From contig NZ_FWFY01000002.1 of the NCBI RefSeq assembly GCF_900172345.1, positions 124,001 to 188,000 of the forward strand: a DNA stretch of 64,000 nucleotides, written 5' to 3'. This document shows positions 28,534-37,005 of this stretch, piece after piece. Each line of letters starts with the position of its first letter. The first letter of the stretch is position 1. The position numbers and the translations under genes were made by a program. The DNA is from Limimaricola soesokkakensis. GTDB taxonomy: Bacteria > Pseudomonadota > Alphaproteobacteria > Rhodobacterales > Rhodobacteraceae. A model generated the notes under the pieces. It had not been told where the DNA came from, did no database searches, and was given only the letters and a program-made list of their open reading frames with translations.

Positions 28534-29489
28534 GCAGGTTCGCGCAGGATGCGGGGCACCTTGAACTCGACGTTTTCCTGCGCTGTCTCGACCAGCTTAA
28601 CGGTGACGTCGAAGCGGGCGCGGAAGGCATCGATCACCTCCTGCACCAGCACCTCGGGCGCACTCGCCCCGGCCGTGAGGCCGAGCGAACGGATGCCATC
28701 CAGCGCGCGCCAATCGATCTCGGTGGCGCGCTGCACCAGCTGCGCGTAGCCGCAGCCCGCCTTGGCCGCGACTTCGACCAGCCGCTTGGAGTTCGATGAG
28801 TTCGGCGCGCCCACCACGAGCAGCGCGTCGCACTGGGGCGCCATCGCCTTCACCGCTTCCTGCCGGTTGGTGGTGGCGTAGCAGATGTCCTCTTTTCCGG
28901 GTCCCTTGATCGCTGGAAAGCGCGCCTTGAGCGCCGCGACGATACCGGCGGTATCATCGACAGACAGGGTGGTCTGGGTGACGAAGGCGAGCCGCTCGGG
29001 ATCGCGCACGGCGACGGTGGCGACATCGGCCTCGGTTTCGACCAGCAGCACCTCGCCCTCGGGAAGCTGGCCCATCGTGCCGATGGTCTCGGGGTGGCCC
29101 GCATGACCGATCATGATCATCTGCAGCCCCTCGGCCGCGTGCCGCGCCGCCTCGTTATGAACCTTAGTCACCAGCGGGCAGGTCGCGTCGACCGCGATCA
29201 TCTCGCGCCGCGCCGCCTCGGCCGGTACCGATTTCGCCACGCCATGCGCCGAGAAGATCACCGGCCGGTCATCGGGCGCCTCGTCCAGTTCCTCGACGAA
29301 GACCGCCCCCTTGGCGCGCAGGTCATCGACCACGAAGCGGTTGTGCACGATCTCGTGGCGCACATAGACCGGCGCCCCCCATTTCTCGAGCGCCATCTCG
29401 ACGATCTTAATGGCGCGGTCGACGCCGGCGCAAAAGCCGCGCGGCGCGGCCAGATGGAGCGTCAGGGGCGGCAGGGTGGTCTCGGGCAT
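28530..29489 (-). CDS. ispH: 4-hydroxy-3-methylbut-2-enyl diphosphate reductase
   Basis: A 319-residue iron-sulfur enzyme, last step of the MEP pathway giving IPP and DMAPP. The three cluster cysteines are in [22 protein letters not shown] and [25 protein letters not shown] and [11 protein letters not shown] are also conserved. ATG 29487-29489 (MPETTLPPL) is the likely start; the longer frame upstream is poorly conserved. It is coupled to the DUF3429 gene and follows the NYN gene on the same strand after about 106 nt. Confidence 0.96.
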   Translation of the reverse strand: MPETTLPPLTLHLAAPRGFCAGVDRAIKIVEMALEKWGAPVYVRHEIVHNRFVVDDLRAKGAVFVEELDEAPDDRPVIFSAHGVAKSVPAEAARREMIAVDATCPLVTKVHNEAARHAAEGLQMIMIGHAGHPETIGTMGQLPEGEVLLVETEADVATVAVRDPERLAFVTQTTLSVDDTAGIVAALKARFPAIKGPGKEDICYATTNRQEAVKAMAPQCDALLVVGAPNSSNSKRLVEVAAKAGCGYAQLVQRATEIDWRALDGIRSLGLTAGASAPEVLVQEVIDAFRARFDVTVKLVETAQENVEFKVPRILREPA

Positions 29490-29595
29490 CGGGGGCCTCC
29501 GGGGCGCGCTGGCCGGTGGATTGCGATGCCGCACAGCTAAGCCTTCCGACGCCCGAGGTCCAGCGGCCACCCCGGCGGCACACCCGCGCGGCGGC

Positions 29596-30156
29596 TCACT
29601 CCTCGTTCGCGGCCGCCGCACCGTTCTGGCGCGGCGCCCGGCCGATCACCTCGCGCAGCTCCTCGAGCTCGATGAAATTGTCGGCCTGGCGGCGCAGTTC
29701 GTCGGCGATCATCGGCGGGGTCGAGCGGATCGACGACACCACCGAAACCCGCACGCCGCGGCGCTGCAACGCCTCGGCCAGCGCCCGGAAATCGCCGTCG
29801 CCGGAGAAGAGCACCGCATGGTCGATGCGATCCGCGAGGTCGAGCGCATCGACCGTCAGCTCCACATCCATGTTGCCCTTGATCTTGCGCCGCCCCTGCG
29901 CGTCGGTGAACTCCCGCGCGGGCTTGGTGCGCATCGCGAAGCCATTGTATTGCAGCCAGTCGACCAGTGGCCGGATCGGCGAATACTCATCGCCATCGAG
30001 CAGCGCGGTATAGTAGTAGGCCCGGATCAACCGACCCCGCCGCAGGAACTCCTGCCGCAGCAGCTTGTAGTCGATATCGAATCCCAGCGCCTTGCCGGTG
30101 GCATGCAGATTGGCGCCGTCGATGAACAGGGCCAGTCTTTCGTCCCGATAAAACAT
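29596..30156 (-). CDS. NYN domain protein, LabA/DUF88 family (putative RNase)
   Basis: A 186-residue PIN-like NYN domain. Acidic residues that would bind metal are in [13 protein letters not shown] (N-terminus), [11 protein letters not shown] (middle) and [15 protein letters not shown]. Such proteins are predicted RNases. The last 25 residues are a low-complexity tail. ATG 30154-30156 is followed by a family-typical start. A second NYN protein of a different subtype is encoded at 46551. It is divergent from folK. Confidence 0.88.
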   Translation of the reverse strand: MFYRDERLALFIDGANLHATGKALGFDIDYKLLRQEFLRRGRLIRAYYYTALLDGDEYSPIRPLVDWLQYNGFAMRTKPAREFTDAQGRRKIKGNMDVELTVDALDLADRIDHAVLFSGDGDFRALAEALQRRGVRVSVVSSIRSTPPMIADELRRQADNFIELEELREVIGRAPRQNGAAAANEE

Positions 30157-30257
30157 TGTGGAAAATTCCTTGATAAAATATCGCCGAAGCTTGCCGGATC
30201 GATCTCTTGTCGGACCTTCCGCACTCCTGCCCCTCTTTGTCTGGGAAAATCAAGCGA

Positions 30258-30851
30258 ATGGCGCAAGATACACATATCGACACCTCGCCCGGTGGGCAGC
30301 GGGCGCTGATCGCGCTGGGCGCCAACGCCGCCTCGCCCGCGGGGGTGCCGGAAGCGACGCTGCGCGCCGCCATGGCACGGATCGAGGCCCTCGGCACCGG
30401 TGCGCGGCACAGCCGCCTGTGGCGTAGCCCGGCTTTCCCGGTGGGCAGCGGGCCGGACTTCGTCAACGCGGCGACGGCGATCGAGACAGAGCTCGGCGCC
30501 GAGGCGCTGCTTGCGGCATTGCATGAGATCGAAGCCGAGTTCGGCCGCGAGCGGCGCACTCGCTGGGGACCGCGCAGCCTTGATCTCGACCTCCTGGCAC
30601 TCGGCGATCTGCTCTGCCCCGACCTCGCCGGCTGGTCGCTCTGGCGCGACCTGCCGCTCGACCGTCAGGCCCGCGAGGCGCCCGACCGGTTGGTCCTGCC
30701 GCATCCGAGGTTGCAGGATCGCGGCTTCGTACTGCTGCCGCTGTCGGAGGTCGCGCCGGACTGGCGCCACCCTGTTACCGGCTTCGACGTGTTGGCGATG
30801 CGCGATGCGTTGCCGCCCGCCGCGCGCGAGGGGCTGGAGCCGCTGGGCTGA
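30258..30851 (+). CDS. folK: 2-amino-4-hydroxy-6-hydroxymethyldihydropteridine pyrophosphokinase
   Basis: A 197-residue HPPK that transfers pyrophosphate from ATP to the pterin in folate synthesis. The family signature RWGPRSLDLDLLALG is intact, as are ALIALGANAASPAG near the start and LPHPRLQDRGFVLLPL late in the protein. ATG 30258 is chosen by similarity; its ribosome site is weak, and a TTG at 30207 would add 17 residues. It is the first plus-strand gene before rpoZ and rel. Confidence 0.94.
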   Translation: MAQDTHIDTSPGGQRALIALGANAASPAGVPEATLRAAMARIEALGTGARHSRLWRSPAFPVGSGPDFVNAATAIETELGAEALLAALHEIEAEFGRERRTRWGPRSLDLDLLALGDLLCPDLAGWSLWRDLPLDRQAREAPDRLVLPHPRLQDRGFVLLPLSEVAPDWRHPVTGFDVLAMRDALPPAAREGLEPLG

Positions 30852-30989
30852 ACCGGGCCGTCCGCCCCGCCCCGCCCCTGCCCCACCTTGTGTTCCGCCG
30901 CCCGGCGCTGTATGCGTGCGCTTTCGAGGCCGTGCCGCGCGATTCCGCGTGCGGCCGCCCTTTGCCCAACCCGAGATGGGAGTCGTCCG

Positions 30990-31343
30990 ATGGCCCGCGT
31001 GACAGTCGAAGATTGCGTTGACAAGGTTCCGAACCGGTTCGAGCTGGTGATGCTCGCCGCGCATCGCGCCCGCGAAATCACCTCCGGCGCGCCGCTCACG
31101 GTCGCCCGCGACAACGACAAGAACCCCGTCGTGGCGCTGCGCGAGATCGCCGACGAGACCCAACAGGCCGATGATCTGCGCGAGCGGATGATCGAGGCGC
31201 ACCAGACCCAGATCGAGGTCGACGAGCCCGAGGCCGATTCGATGTCGCTTCTGATGAGCCAGGAAGCCGACAAGCCGGCGCAGGACGACATGAGCGAAGA
31301 GCGCCTGCTGCGCGAGCTGATGCAGGTCCAGAAAGAGGGCTGA
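30990..31343 (+). CDS. rpoZ: RNA polymerase omega subunit
   Basis: A 117-residue omega subunit, which stabilises beta-prime in RNA polymerase and can bind ppGpp. It starts with [20 protein letters not shown] and [17 protein letters not shown], both family hallmarks. A C-terminal acidic extension is usual in alphaproteobacteria. GGGAG lies 7 nt before ATG 30990. It is followed after 37 nt by the (p)ppGpp synthetase/hydrolase gene, the classic rpoZ-spoT order. Confidence 0.96.
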   Translation: MARVTVEDCVDKVPNRFELVMLAAHRAREITSGAPLTVARDNDKNPVVALREIADETQQADDLRERMIEAHQTQIEVDEPEADSMSLLMSQEADKPAQDDMSEERLLRELMQVQKEG

Positions 31344-31380
31344 TCGCAGCCCGCACCAGGCCGGGGGGTAGGACGCCCAG

Positions 31381-33537
31381 ATGACATCCGCAGACGAGCT
31401 GATCGCTCTGGTCCGCAGTTACAACCCGGCCACCCGCGACGCGTTGATCCGCGACGCCTATGCCTTCGGCGAAGAGATGCATGAAGGGCAGTTCCGCAAG
31501 TCGGGCGAGCCCTATTTCATGCATCCGGTCGCCGTGGCGGTGATCCTCGCCAAGCAGCAGATGGACGATGCCACCATCGTCACGGCACTTCTGCACGATA
31601 CGATCGAGGACACCCGCGCCTCGTTCTCGGAGGTCTCCAAGCGCTTTGGCCGCGAGATCGCCGAGTTGGTCGATGGCGTCACCAAGCTGACCAACCTGCA
31701 GCTCTCCTCGACCCGCACCAAGCAGGCCGAGAACTTCCGCAAGCTGTTCATGGCGACCTCGCGCGACCTGCGAGTGACGCTGGTCAAGCTTGCCGACCGG
31801 CTCCACAACATGCGCACGATCCGCTCGATGCGGCCCGAGAAACAGGCCCAGAAAGCGCGCGAGACGATGGAGATCTACGCGCCGCTGGCAGGCCGGATGG
31901 GCATGCAGTGGATGCGCGAGGAGCTCGAGGACCTGTCCTTCCAGGTGCTCAACCCCGAGGCGCGCAACTCGATCATCCGCCGCTTCATCATGCTCCAGAA
32001 GGAGGCCGGCGACGTCGTCGAGCGGATCACCTCCGACATGCGGCTCGAGCTCGATCGCGCCGGCATCAAGGCCGACCTGTTCGGTCGTGCCAAGAAGCCC
32101 TACTCGATCTGGCGCAAGATGCAGGAGAAGGATCAGGGCTTCTCGCGGCTCTCCGACATCTACGGCTTTCGCGTCATCACCGACAACGAGGCCGACGCCT
32201 ACCGCGTGCTCGGCGTGATCCACCAGCGCTGGCGCGCCGTGCCGGGCCGGTTCAAGGATTACATCAGCCAGCCGAAATCCAACGGCTACCGCTCGATCCA
32301 CACCACCGTCTCGGGGCGCGACGGCAAGCGGGTCGAGGTGCAGATCCGCACCCGCGAGATGCACGAGGTCGCCGAGACCGGGGTGGCCGCGCATTGGTCC
32401 TACCGCGACGGCCTGCGGGTCGAGAACCGCTTCGCGGTCGACCCGGCGCGCTGGATCGCGCAGCTGACCGAGCGGTTGGAAACGGGGCATGACGACGAGG
32501 ATTTCCTCGAGGCCGTGAAGCTCGAGATGTACCAGGACCAGGTGTTCTGCTTCACGCCCAAGGGCGAGGTCATCAAGCTGCCGCGCGGCGCCACGCCGAT
32601 CGACTTCGCCTTCGCGATCCACACCCGGATCGGCTCGGCCTGCGTCGGTGCCAAGGTCGACGGGCTGCGCGTGCCGCTCTGGACCCGGCTGAAGAACGGC
32701 CAGTCGGTCGAGATCATCACCGCCGACGGGCAGCGCCCGCAGGCGAGCTGGATCGAGATCGCGGTCACAGGCCGCGCCAAGGCCGCGATCCGCCGGTCCT
32801 TGCGCGAGGAGGACCGCGAGCGCTTCGTGAAGCTCGGCTCCGAACTGGTGCGCGTGGCCTTCGAGAACGTGGGCCGCCGCGCCACCGACAAGGCGCTTCG
32901 GACCGCGGCCAGGACGATGGGGCTGGAGAGCGCCACCGAGCTTCTGGCGCGGTTGGGCTCGGCCGACATCACCACCCGCGAGGTGGTGCAGGCGCTCTAT
33001 CCCGAGCTGGCCGCGCGCGGCGACACCCAGGAGGTCGCGCAGGAGCGCGCCGTCGCGGGCCTCGCCGCCGGGCAGAGCTTTCGCCGCGCGCCCTGCTGCC
33101 AGCCAGTGCCGGGCGAACGCATCGTCGGCATCACCTTCCGCGGTCAGGGCGTGGTGATCCACGCGATCGACTGCCCGACGCTGGCGCATTACGAGGAACA
33201 GCCCGAGCGCTGGGTCGATCTGCGCTGGCAGGACGGCACCCACGGCGCCGTCAACACCGTGAGCCTCGACCTGACGATCACCAACGACGCCGGCGTGCTG
33301 GGCCGGATCTGCACGCTGATCGGCGAGCAGTCGGCCAACATCTCGGACATGACCTTCCTCGACCGCAAGCCCGACTTCTACCGCATCCTCGTCGATGTCG
33401 ACCTGCGCGATGCCGAGCATCTGCACCGGGTGATGACAGCGCTCGAGGCCGAAAGCCACGTCTCCTCGATCGAGCGGCACCGCGACCCGTCGCGCGCCCT
33501 GCCCCACACCCACTCCCCGGCCCCGGCCGGGGGCTGA
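31381..33537 (+). CDS. rel: bifunctional (p)ppGpp synthetase/hydrolase
   Basis: A 718-residue Rel/SpoT protein. The hydrolase HD domain has FMHPVAVAVIL (His48) and LLHDTIEDT (His72, Asp73). The synthetase domain has GYRSIHTTVSG and the RFKD motif typical of bifunctional enzymes, rather than the EXDD of monofunctional RelA. A TGS domain (CFTPKGEVIKLPRGATPIDF) and a C-terminal ACT domain follow. It controls the stringent response and lies just downstream of rpoZ. Confidence 0.96.
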   Translation: MTSADELIALVRSYNPATRDALIRDAYAFGEEMHEGQFRKSGEPYFMHPVAVAVILAKQQMDDATIVTALLHDTIEDTRASFSEVSKRFGREIAELVDGVTKLTNLQLSSTRTKQAENFRKLFMATSRDLRVTLVKLADRLHNMRTIRSMRPEKQAQKARETMEIYAPLAGRMGMQWMREELEDLSFQVLNPEARNSIIRRFIMLQKEAGDVVERITSDMRLELDRAGIKADLFGRAKKPYSIWRKMQEKDQGFSRLSDIYGFRVITDNEADAYRVLGVIHQRWRAVPGRFKDYISQPKSNGYRSIHTTVSGRDGKRVEVQIRTREMHEVAETGVAAHWSYRDGLRVENRFAVDPARWIAQLTERLETGHDDEDFLEAVKLEMYQDQVFCFTPKGEVIKLPRGATPIDFAFAIHTRIGSACVGAKVDGLRVPLWTRLKNGQSVEIITADGQRPQASWIEIAVTGRAKAAIRRSLREEDRERFVKLGSELVRVAFENVGRRATDKALRTAARTMGLESATELLARLGSADITTREVVQALYPELAARGDTQEVAQERAVAGLAAGQSFRRAPCCQPVPGERIVGITFRGQGVVIHAIDCPTLAHYEEQPERWVDLRWQDGTHGAVNTVSLDLTITNDAGVLGRICTLIGEQSANISDMTFLDRKPDFYRILVDVDLRDAEHLHRVMTALEAESHVSSIERHRDPSRALPHTHSPAPAGG

Positions 33538-33551
33538 GCGGGAGCGCGCGC

Positions 33552-34208
33552 GTGGTCTTCAAGCGGCGCGACAGGCGGTCGGTAGGCCGCGCGGTGGCCG
33601 AAGCGCTCTATCCGAGGGGCGGCTGGCGCCGCGCCTTCGGCTATGTGAAGCACCGGTTGCAGCGCCTGCCCGACACGCCCGAGAAGATCGGGCGCGGCAT
33701 CTTCGCCGGGGTGCTGGCGAGCTGGACCCCGTTCTACGGGCTGCATTTCATCATCGCCGTGATCTTTGCCAAGATCGGCCGGGGCAACATGCTGGCGGCG
33801 CTGCTCGGTACCTTCTTCGGCAACCCGCTCACCTATGTGCCGATCGGCGTGGTGGCGTTGCAGACCGGCTATTTCATCATGGGCCGGCCGCCGCATCGCG
33901 ACATCGAGACATCCCTGATGGGCAAGTTCGGTGCCGCCGGGCAGGATCTGTGGCACAATTTCGGGGCGCTGTTCGGCCCCGATCGCGCCGATTGGCGGGG
34001 GCTGGCGCTGTTCTATGACGACGTGTTCCTGCCCTATCTGGTGGGGGGCATCCTGCCGGGGCTGATCTCAGCCTTCGCCTGCTACTGGCTCTTCGTGCCG
34101 GTGATCTCGGCCTACCAGAACCGCCGCCGCCGCAAGCTGCGCGCCAAGCTGCAGGCGCTTGGAAAAAACCCGTCCGCCCCGGCTGACGGGGCGGCGGGAC
34201 CGGACTAG
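33552..34208 (+). CDS. DUF2062 domain membrane protein
   Basis: A 218-residue protein with a basic N-terminus and two or three membrane segments (FAGVLASWTPFYGLHFIIAV, FFGNPLTYVPIGVVALQ, and one near the C-terminus). DUF2062 proteins have no defined role. GTG 33552 is the start, with CGGGAG 7 nt upstream. It sits between rel and pdxJ with short gaps on both sides, likely in one transcript, and ends in a Lys/Arg-rich tail. Confidence 0.86.
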   Translation: MVFKRRDRRSVGRAVAEALYPRGGWRRAFGYVKHRLQRLPDTPEKIGRGIFAGVLASWTPFYGLHFIIAVIFAKIGRGNMLAALLGTFFGNPLTYVPIGVVALQTGYFIMGRPPHRDIETSLMGKFGAAGQDLWHNFGALFGPDRADWRGLALFYDDVFLPYLVGGILPGLISAFACYWLFVPVISAYQNRRRRKLRAKLQALGKNPSAPADGAAGPD

Positions 34209-34229
34209 TCTGCGCCCCAAAGGAGACAG

Positions 34230-34982
34230 ATGATGACGGATCTCAGGCTCGGCGTGAACATCGACCACGTGGCCACGGTGCGCAACGCGCGCGGCGGCGA
34301 CACCCCCTCCCCGGTGCGCGCGGCGAAGCTCGCCGAGGAGGCGGGCGCCGACGGCATCACCGCGCATCTGCGCGAGGATCGCCGCCACATCTCCGATGCG
34401 GATATCGAGGCGCTGGTGGCGGCGCTGAAGGTGCCGCTCAACTTCGAAATGGCCGCCACCGACGAAATGCAGGCGATCGCGCTGCGGCACCGGCCCCACG
34501 CCGTCTGCATCGTTCCCGAAAAGCGCGAGGAGCGCACCACCGAAGGCGGGCTCGAAGTCGCGAAGGACGAGAACCGGCTGGCGCATTTCATCGCGCCCCT
34601 GCGCGAGGCGGGCTGCCGGGTATCGATCTTCATCGCCGCCGACCGGCCGCAGATCGACGCCGCTGCCCGGATCGGCGCGCAGGTGGTGGAGCTGCATACC
34701 GGCGCCTATTGCGATGCCCATGCGGCCGGAGATACCGCAACGCGCGACGCCGAGCTTGCGAAGATCACCGAAATGGCGACCCATGCCCATGCGCTCGGGC
34801 TCGAAGTGCATGCCGGGCACGGGCTGACCTATGACACGGTCGGGCCGATCGCCGGACTGCCGGAAGTCCGCGAACTGAACATCGGGCATTTCCTGATCGG
34901 CGAGGCGATCTTCCGCGGGCTATCGCCCGCCATCGCCGAAATGCGTCGCCGGATGGAGGCTGCGCGGCGAGTGTTGCGCTGA
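34230..34982 (+). CDS. pdxJ: pyridoxine 5'-phosphate synthase
   Basis: A 250-residue TIM-barrel enzyme, final step of the DXP-dependent vitamin B6 pathway. It starts [19 protein letters not shown] and has [27 protein letters not shown] and [10 protein letters not shown], all signature segments. ATG 34230 is directly followed by another ATG at 34233, so the exact start may be either. In related genomes pdxJ is followed directly by acpS; here two extra genes and their signals (34983-36597) lie between. Confidence 0.96.
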   Translation: MMTDLRLGVNIDHVATVRNARGGDTPSPVRAAKLAEEAGADGITAHLREDRRHISDADIEALVAALKVPLNFEMAATDEMQAIALRHRPHAVCIVPEKREERTTEGGLEVAKDENRLAHFIAPLREAGCRVSIFIAADRPQIDAAARIGAQVVELHTGAYCDAHAAGDTATRDAELAKITEMATHAHALGLEVHAGHGLTYDTVGPIAGLPEVRELNIGHFLIGEAIFRGLSPAIAEMRRRMEAARRVLR

Positions 34983-35115
34983 ACGGGTTCCCGCTCCGGG
35001 CTATCACGATTTCCCCCTTCACGAAGCAATGGCCGGTTTTCGCAAGTCTTCGCCAAGGCCTTGGCAACTTTCTGCCAGATGACAGCGCATCGCGGCGCTG
35101 CCTGAAAAACCGGCA

Positions 35116-35140
35116 GGAACGAGACGCCGTCGCAACCGTT
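35116..35140 (+). promoter_or_regulatory. predicted EcfG (general stress sigma) promoter for the chaplin-like gene
   Basis: GGAAC at 35116-35120 and CGTT at 35137-35140 are separated by exactly 16 nt, matching the alphaproteobacterial EcfG consensus GGAAC-N16-CGTT. The expected start of transcription is about 70-80 nt before the ATG at 35220. The rest of 34983-35219 has no gene; a 14-bp palindrome GCCAAGG-CCTTGGC lies at 35052-35065. Confidence 0.6.
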
Positions 35141-35219
35141 CTGCCCTCCGAGACCGCCGGGGCCCACTCACCCCCCTAACTGCCCCGGCCGGTCAGAATA
35201 CTGGAGGAAAGGAACGATT

Positions 35220-35870
35220 ATGTTCATGAAGTCCAAGAGTCTCGTCGCCGCCGCTGCCCTCACCGTCGCCGCGTCGGGTGCCTTTGCCCAGGGCCAGGAG
35301 GGCCTCGTCAACGTATCCGTGGACGACAACACCGTGCAGGTGCCGGTGAGCGTCGCGGCCAATGCCTGCGATCTCGACGTCAACGTGCTGTCCGGCCAGT
35401 TCGTGGGCTCCGACAAGACCGCCTGCGAAATCGATCAGGAAACCGCTGCCGCGAACGGCATCGATACCGGCTCGAATGGCGGGTCGGGCAACGGCCAGCA
35501 GGAAGGCCTCGTCAACCTCTCGGTCGATGGCAACACCGTTCAGGTGCCGGTGGGCGTGGCCGCCAATGTCTGCGACGTCGACGCCAACGTGATCGCCCAG
35601 CAGATCAAGGGCACCGACGAGAGCGCCTGCGAGATCGATCAGGAGACCGCCGCCGAGAACGGCATCGACACCGCGGGCCTGAGTGACAGTGACATGACCA
35701 ACGCAACGGATGCGGCCGAGGACGCGGCGGAGAACACGGTGGAGAACGCCGAGGAAGCCGCCGAGAACACGGTCGAGGCTGGCGAGAACGCCCTCGATAA
35801 CGTCGAGGAAACCGCCGAGGATGCGCAGGACGACCTCGAGGAGACCGTCGAGGACGCGACCGACAGCTGA
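35220..35870 (+). CDS. secreted protein with two chaplin-like repeats and an acidic Ala/Glu-rich tail
   Basis: A 216-residue protein. A signal peptide (1-23, ending SGAFA) is followed by two 58-residue repeats, 26-83 and 94-151. Each repeat has the frame QEGLVN-x-SVD-x-NTVQVPV, then AAN-x-C, an 18-residue gap and a second Cys (Cys50/Cys69; Cys118/Cys137). The NTVQVPV...N-x-C pattern resembles Streptomyces chaplin domains by eye. Residues 152-216 are Glu/Asp/Ala-rich, LEA-like and probably helical. AAAGGA lies 6 nt before ATG 35220; ATG 35226 is an alternative. It has its own EcfG-type promoter and terminator. A surface or stress-protective role is inferred. Confidence 0.8.
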   Translation: MFMKSKSLVAAAALTVAASGAFAQGQEGLVNVSVDDNTVQVPVSVAANACDLDVNVLSGQFVGSDKTACEIDQETAAANGIDTGSNGGSGNGQQEGLVNLSVDGNTVQVPVGVAANVCDVDANVIAQQIKGTDESACEIDQETAAENGIDTAGLSDSDMTNATDAAEDAAENTVENAEEAAENTVEAGENALDNVEETAEDAQDDLEETVEDATDS

Positions 35871-35893
35871 TCCGTACAGTACGACCTCAAGGG

Positions 35894-35925
35894 AGCGTCC
35901 GGCCACGGGCCGGACGCTTTCTTTT
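35894..35925 (+). terminator. intrinsic terminator after the chaplin-like gene
   Basis: A perfect 11-bp stem AGCGTCCGGCC / GGCCGGACGCT with loop ACG (35894-35918) is followed by TTCTTTT. It lies 24 nt after the stop at 35870 and would insulate the gene from what follows. Confidence 0.85.
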
Positions 35926-35969
35926 GCCCTCAAACACCTATGGATACGGCAATTTTTTTCACCGAATCA

Positions 35970-35994
35970 GGACCGATCATCGGTGGGAGGCGTT
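35970..35994 (+). promoter_or_regulatory. predicted EcfG-like promoter for the PA2169-family gene
   Basis: GGACC at 35970-35974 and CGTT at 35991-35994 are 16 nt apart, one mismatch from GGAAC-N16-CGTT. It is 48 nt before the start codon at 36042 and behind the terminator at 35894, which fits an independent promoter. Confidence 0.45.
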
Positions 35995-36041
35995 GTTATC
36001 CCGAAGCCCCTTGCGGGCGAAAACATGACATGGAGGACATC

Positions 36042-36482
36042 ATGGCCGACCATCTCGACACTCTCAAGAAACTGCATACCCGCGTCATCGACAGCCGTGA
36101 CGGCTACAAGCGCTCGCGCGAGGAAGTGAAGGACGAGCGCGGCTTCGTCGGATTCTTCGACCGCCGCATCGCCGAGCGCGAGCAGTTCCACACCGTGATC
36201 CATCGTCAGCTTGGCGCCGAGGGCGTCGAGGTGAGCGAGAGCGGCTCCACCGCCGCCGCCGCGCATCGTGGTTGGCTGTCTCTTAAGGATTCGCTGACCG
36301 GCGACGACGAGGCGGTCTATGACGAGATCATCAACGGCGAAGAGCAGCTCCTGAAGCTCTATGACGAGGCGATCGAGGCCACCGCCGGCAAGCCGGAATG
36401 GTCCTTCCTCGCCGCCCAGCGTGCCGATGTCGAAAAGGCGCTGAGCGAGGCGCGCTCCGAAAAGATGCGCCACGCCGCCTGA
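36042..36482 (+). CDS. PA2169/DUF2383 family four-helix-bundle protein
   Basis: A 146-residue soluble, highly charged helical protein ([20 protein letters not shown] at the N-terminus, then [32 protein letters not shown] and [13 protein letters not shown]). The spacing of these helices matches the ferritin-like DUF2383/PA2169 family, often linked to stress. GGAGG 5 nt before ATG 36042 decides the start over the ATG at 36030. The gene has its own EcfG-like promoter and a terminator. Confidence 0.82.
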   Translation: MADHLDTLKKLHTRVIDSRDGYKRSREEVKDERGFVGFFDRRIAEREQFHTVIHRQLGAEGVEVSESGSTAAAAHRGWLSLKDSLTGDDEAVYDEIINGEEQLLKLYDEAIEATAGKPEWSFLAAQRADVEKALSEARSEKMRHAA

Positions 36483-36503
36483 TCCACCGTCCTTTCGGTT
36501 CCG

Positions 36504-36535
36504 AAAGCGCCGTCCCCGTCGGGGGCGGCGCTTTT
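36504..36535 (+). terminator. intrinsic terminator after the PA2169-family gene
   Basis: Arms AAAGCGCCGTCCCC and GGGGGCGGCGCTTT (with one G-T pair) flank loop GTC and end in a TTTT run. It lies 22 nt after the stop and before acpS. Confidence 0.85.
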
Positions 36536-36597
36536 CGTCGTCGCCCCCGCTCCCCACACAGATTGCCCGCCCTCCCGGCATCGGCTACCCAAGGCCC

Positions 36598-37005
36598 ATG
36601 ATACTAGGCATCGGCACCGACCTCGCGAATATCGACCGCATCGCCGGCGTCCTCGAACGCCACGGCGACCGGTTCCGCAATCGCGTCTTCACCCCAGTCG
36701 AACAGGCCAAGGCCGAGCGCCGCCGCGACGTGGCCGGCACCTATGCCAAGCGCTGGGCCGCCAAGGAGGCCTGCTCCAAGGCGCTGGGCACCGGCCTGCG
36801 CATGGGCATCGCCTGGAAGGACATGGCGGTGTCGAACCTTCGCACCGGCCAACCGGTGATGGAGGTGACGGGCTGGGCCCGGGAACGGCTCGACGCGATG
36901 ACCCCCGTGGGCCACGAGGCGATCATCCACGTCACGCTGACCGACGACCACCCTTGGGCCCAAGCCTTCGTGGTGATCGAGGCACGGCCCCTCGCAGGGC
37001 ATTGA
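36598..37005 (+). CDS. acpS: holo-[acyl-carrier-protein] synthase
   Basis: A 135-residue AcpS that transfers 4'-phosphopantetheine from CoA to acyl carrier protein. It starts [20 protein letters not shown], with the metal-binding Asp in GTDL and the [16 protein letters not shown] motif. It follows the stress cassette terminator by 62 nt, so a promoter may lie in 36536-36597, though I see no clear one. It shares 1 nt of its stop with the start of the MFS gene. Confidence 0.95.
   Translation: MILGIGTDLANIDRIAGVLERHGDRFRNRVFTPVEQAKAERRRDVAGTYAKRWAAKEACSKALGTGLRMGIAWKDMAVSNLRTGQPVMEVTGWARERLDAMTPVGHEAIIHVTLTDDHPWAQAFVVIEARPLAGH

Noticed and set aside
31096-33513. An 805-codon minus-strand frame opposite rel
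   Set aside because: Antisense shadow of a clear (p)ppGpp synthetase/hydrolase gene; composition is typical of GC-rich shadow frames.
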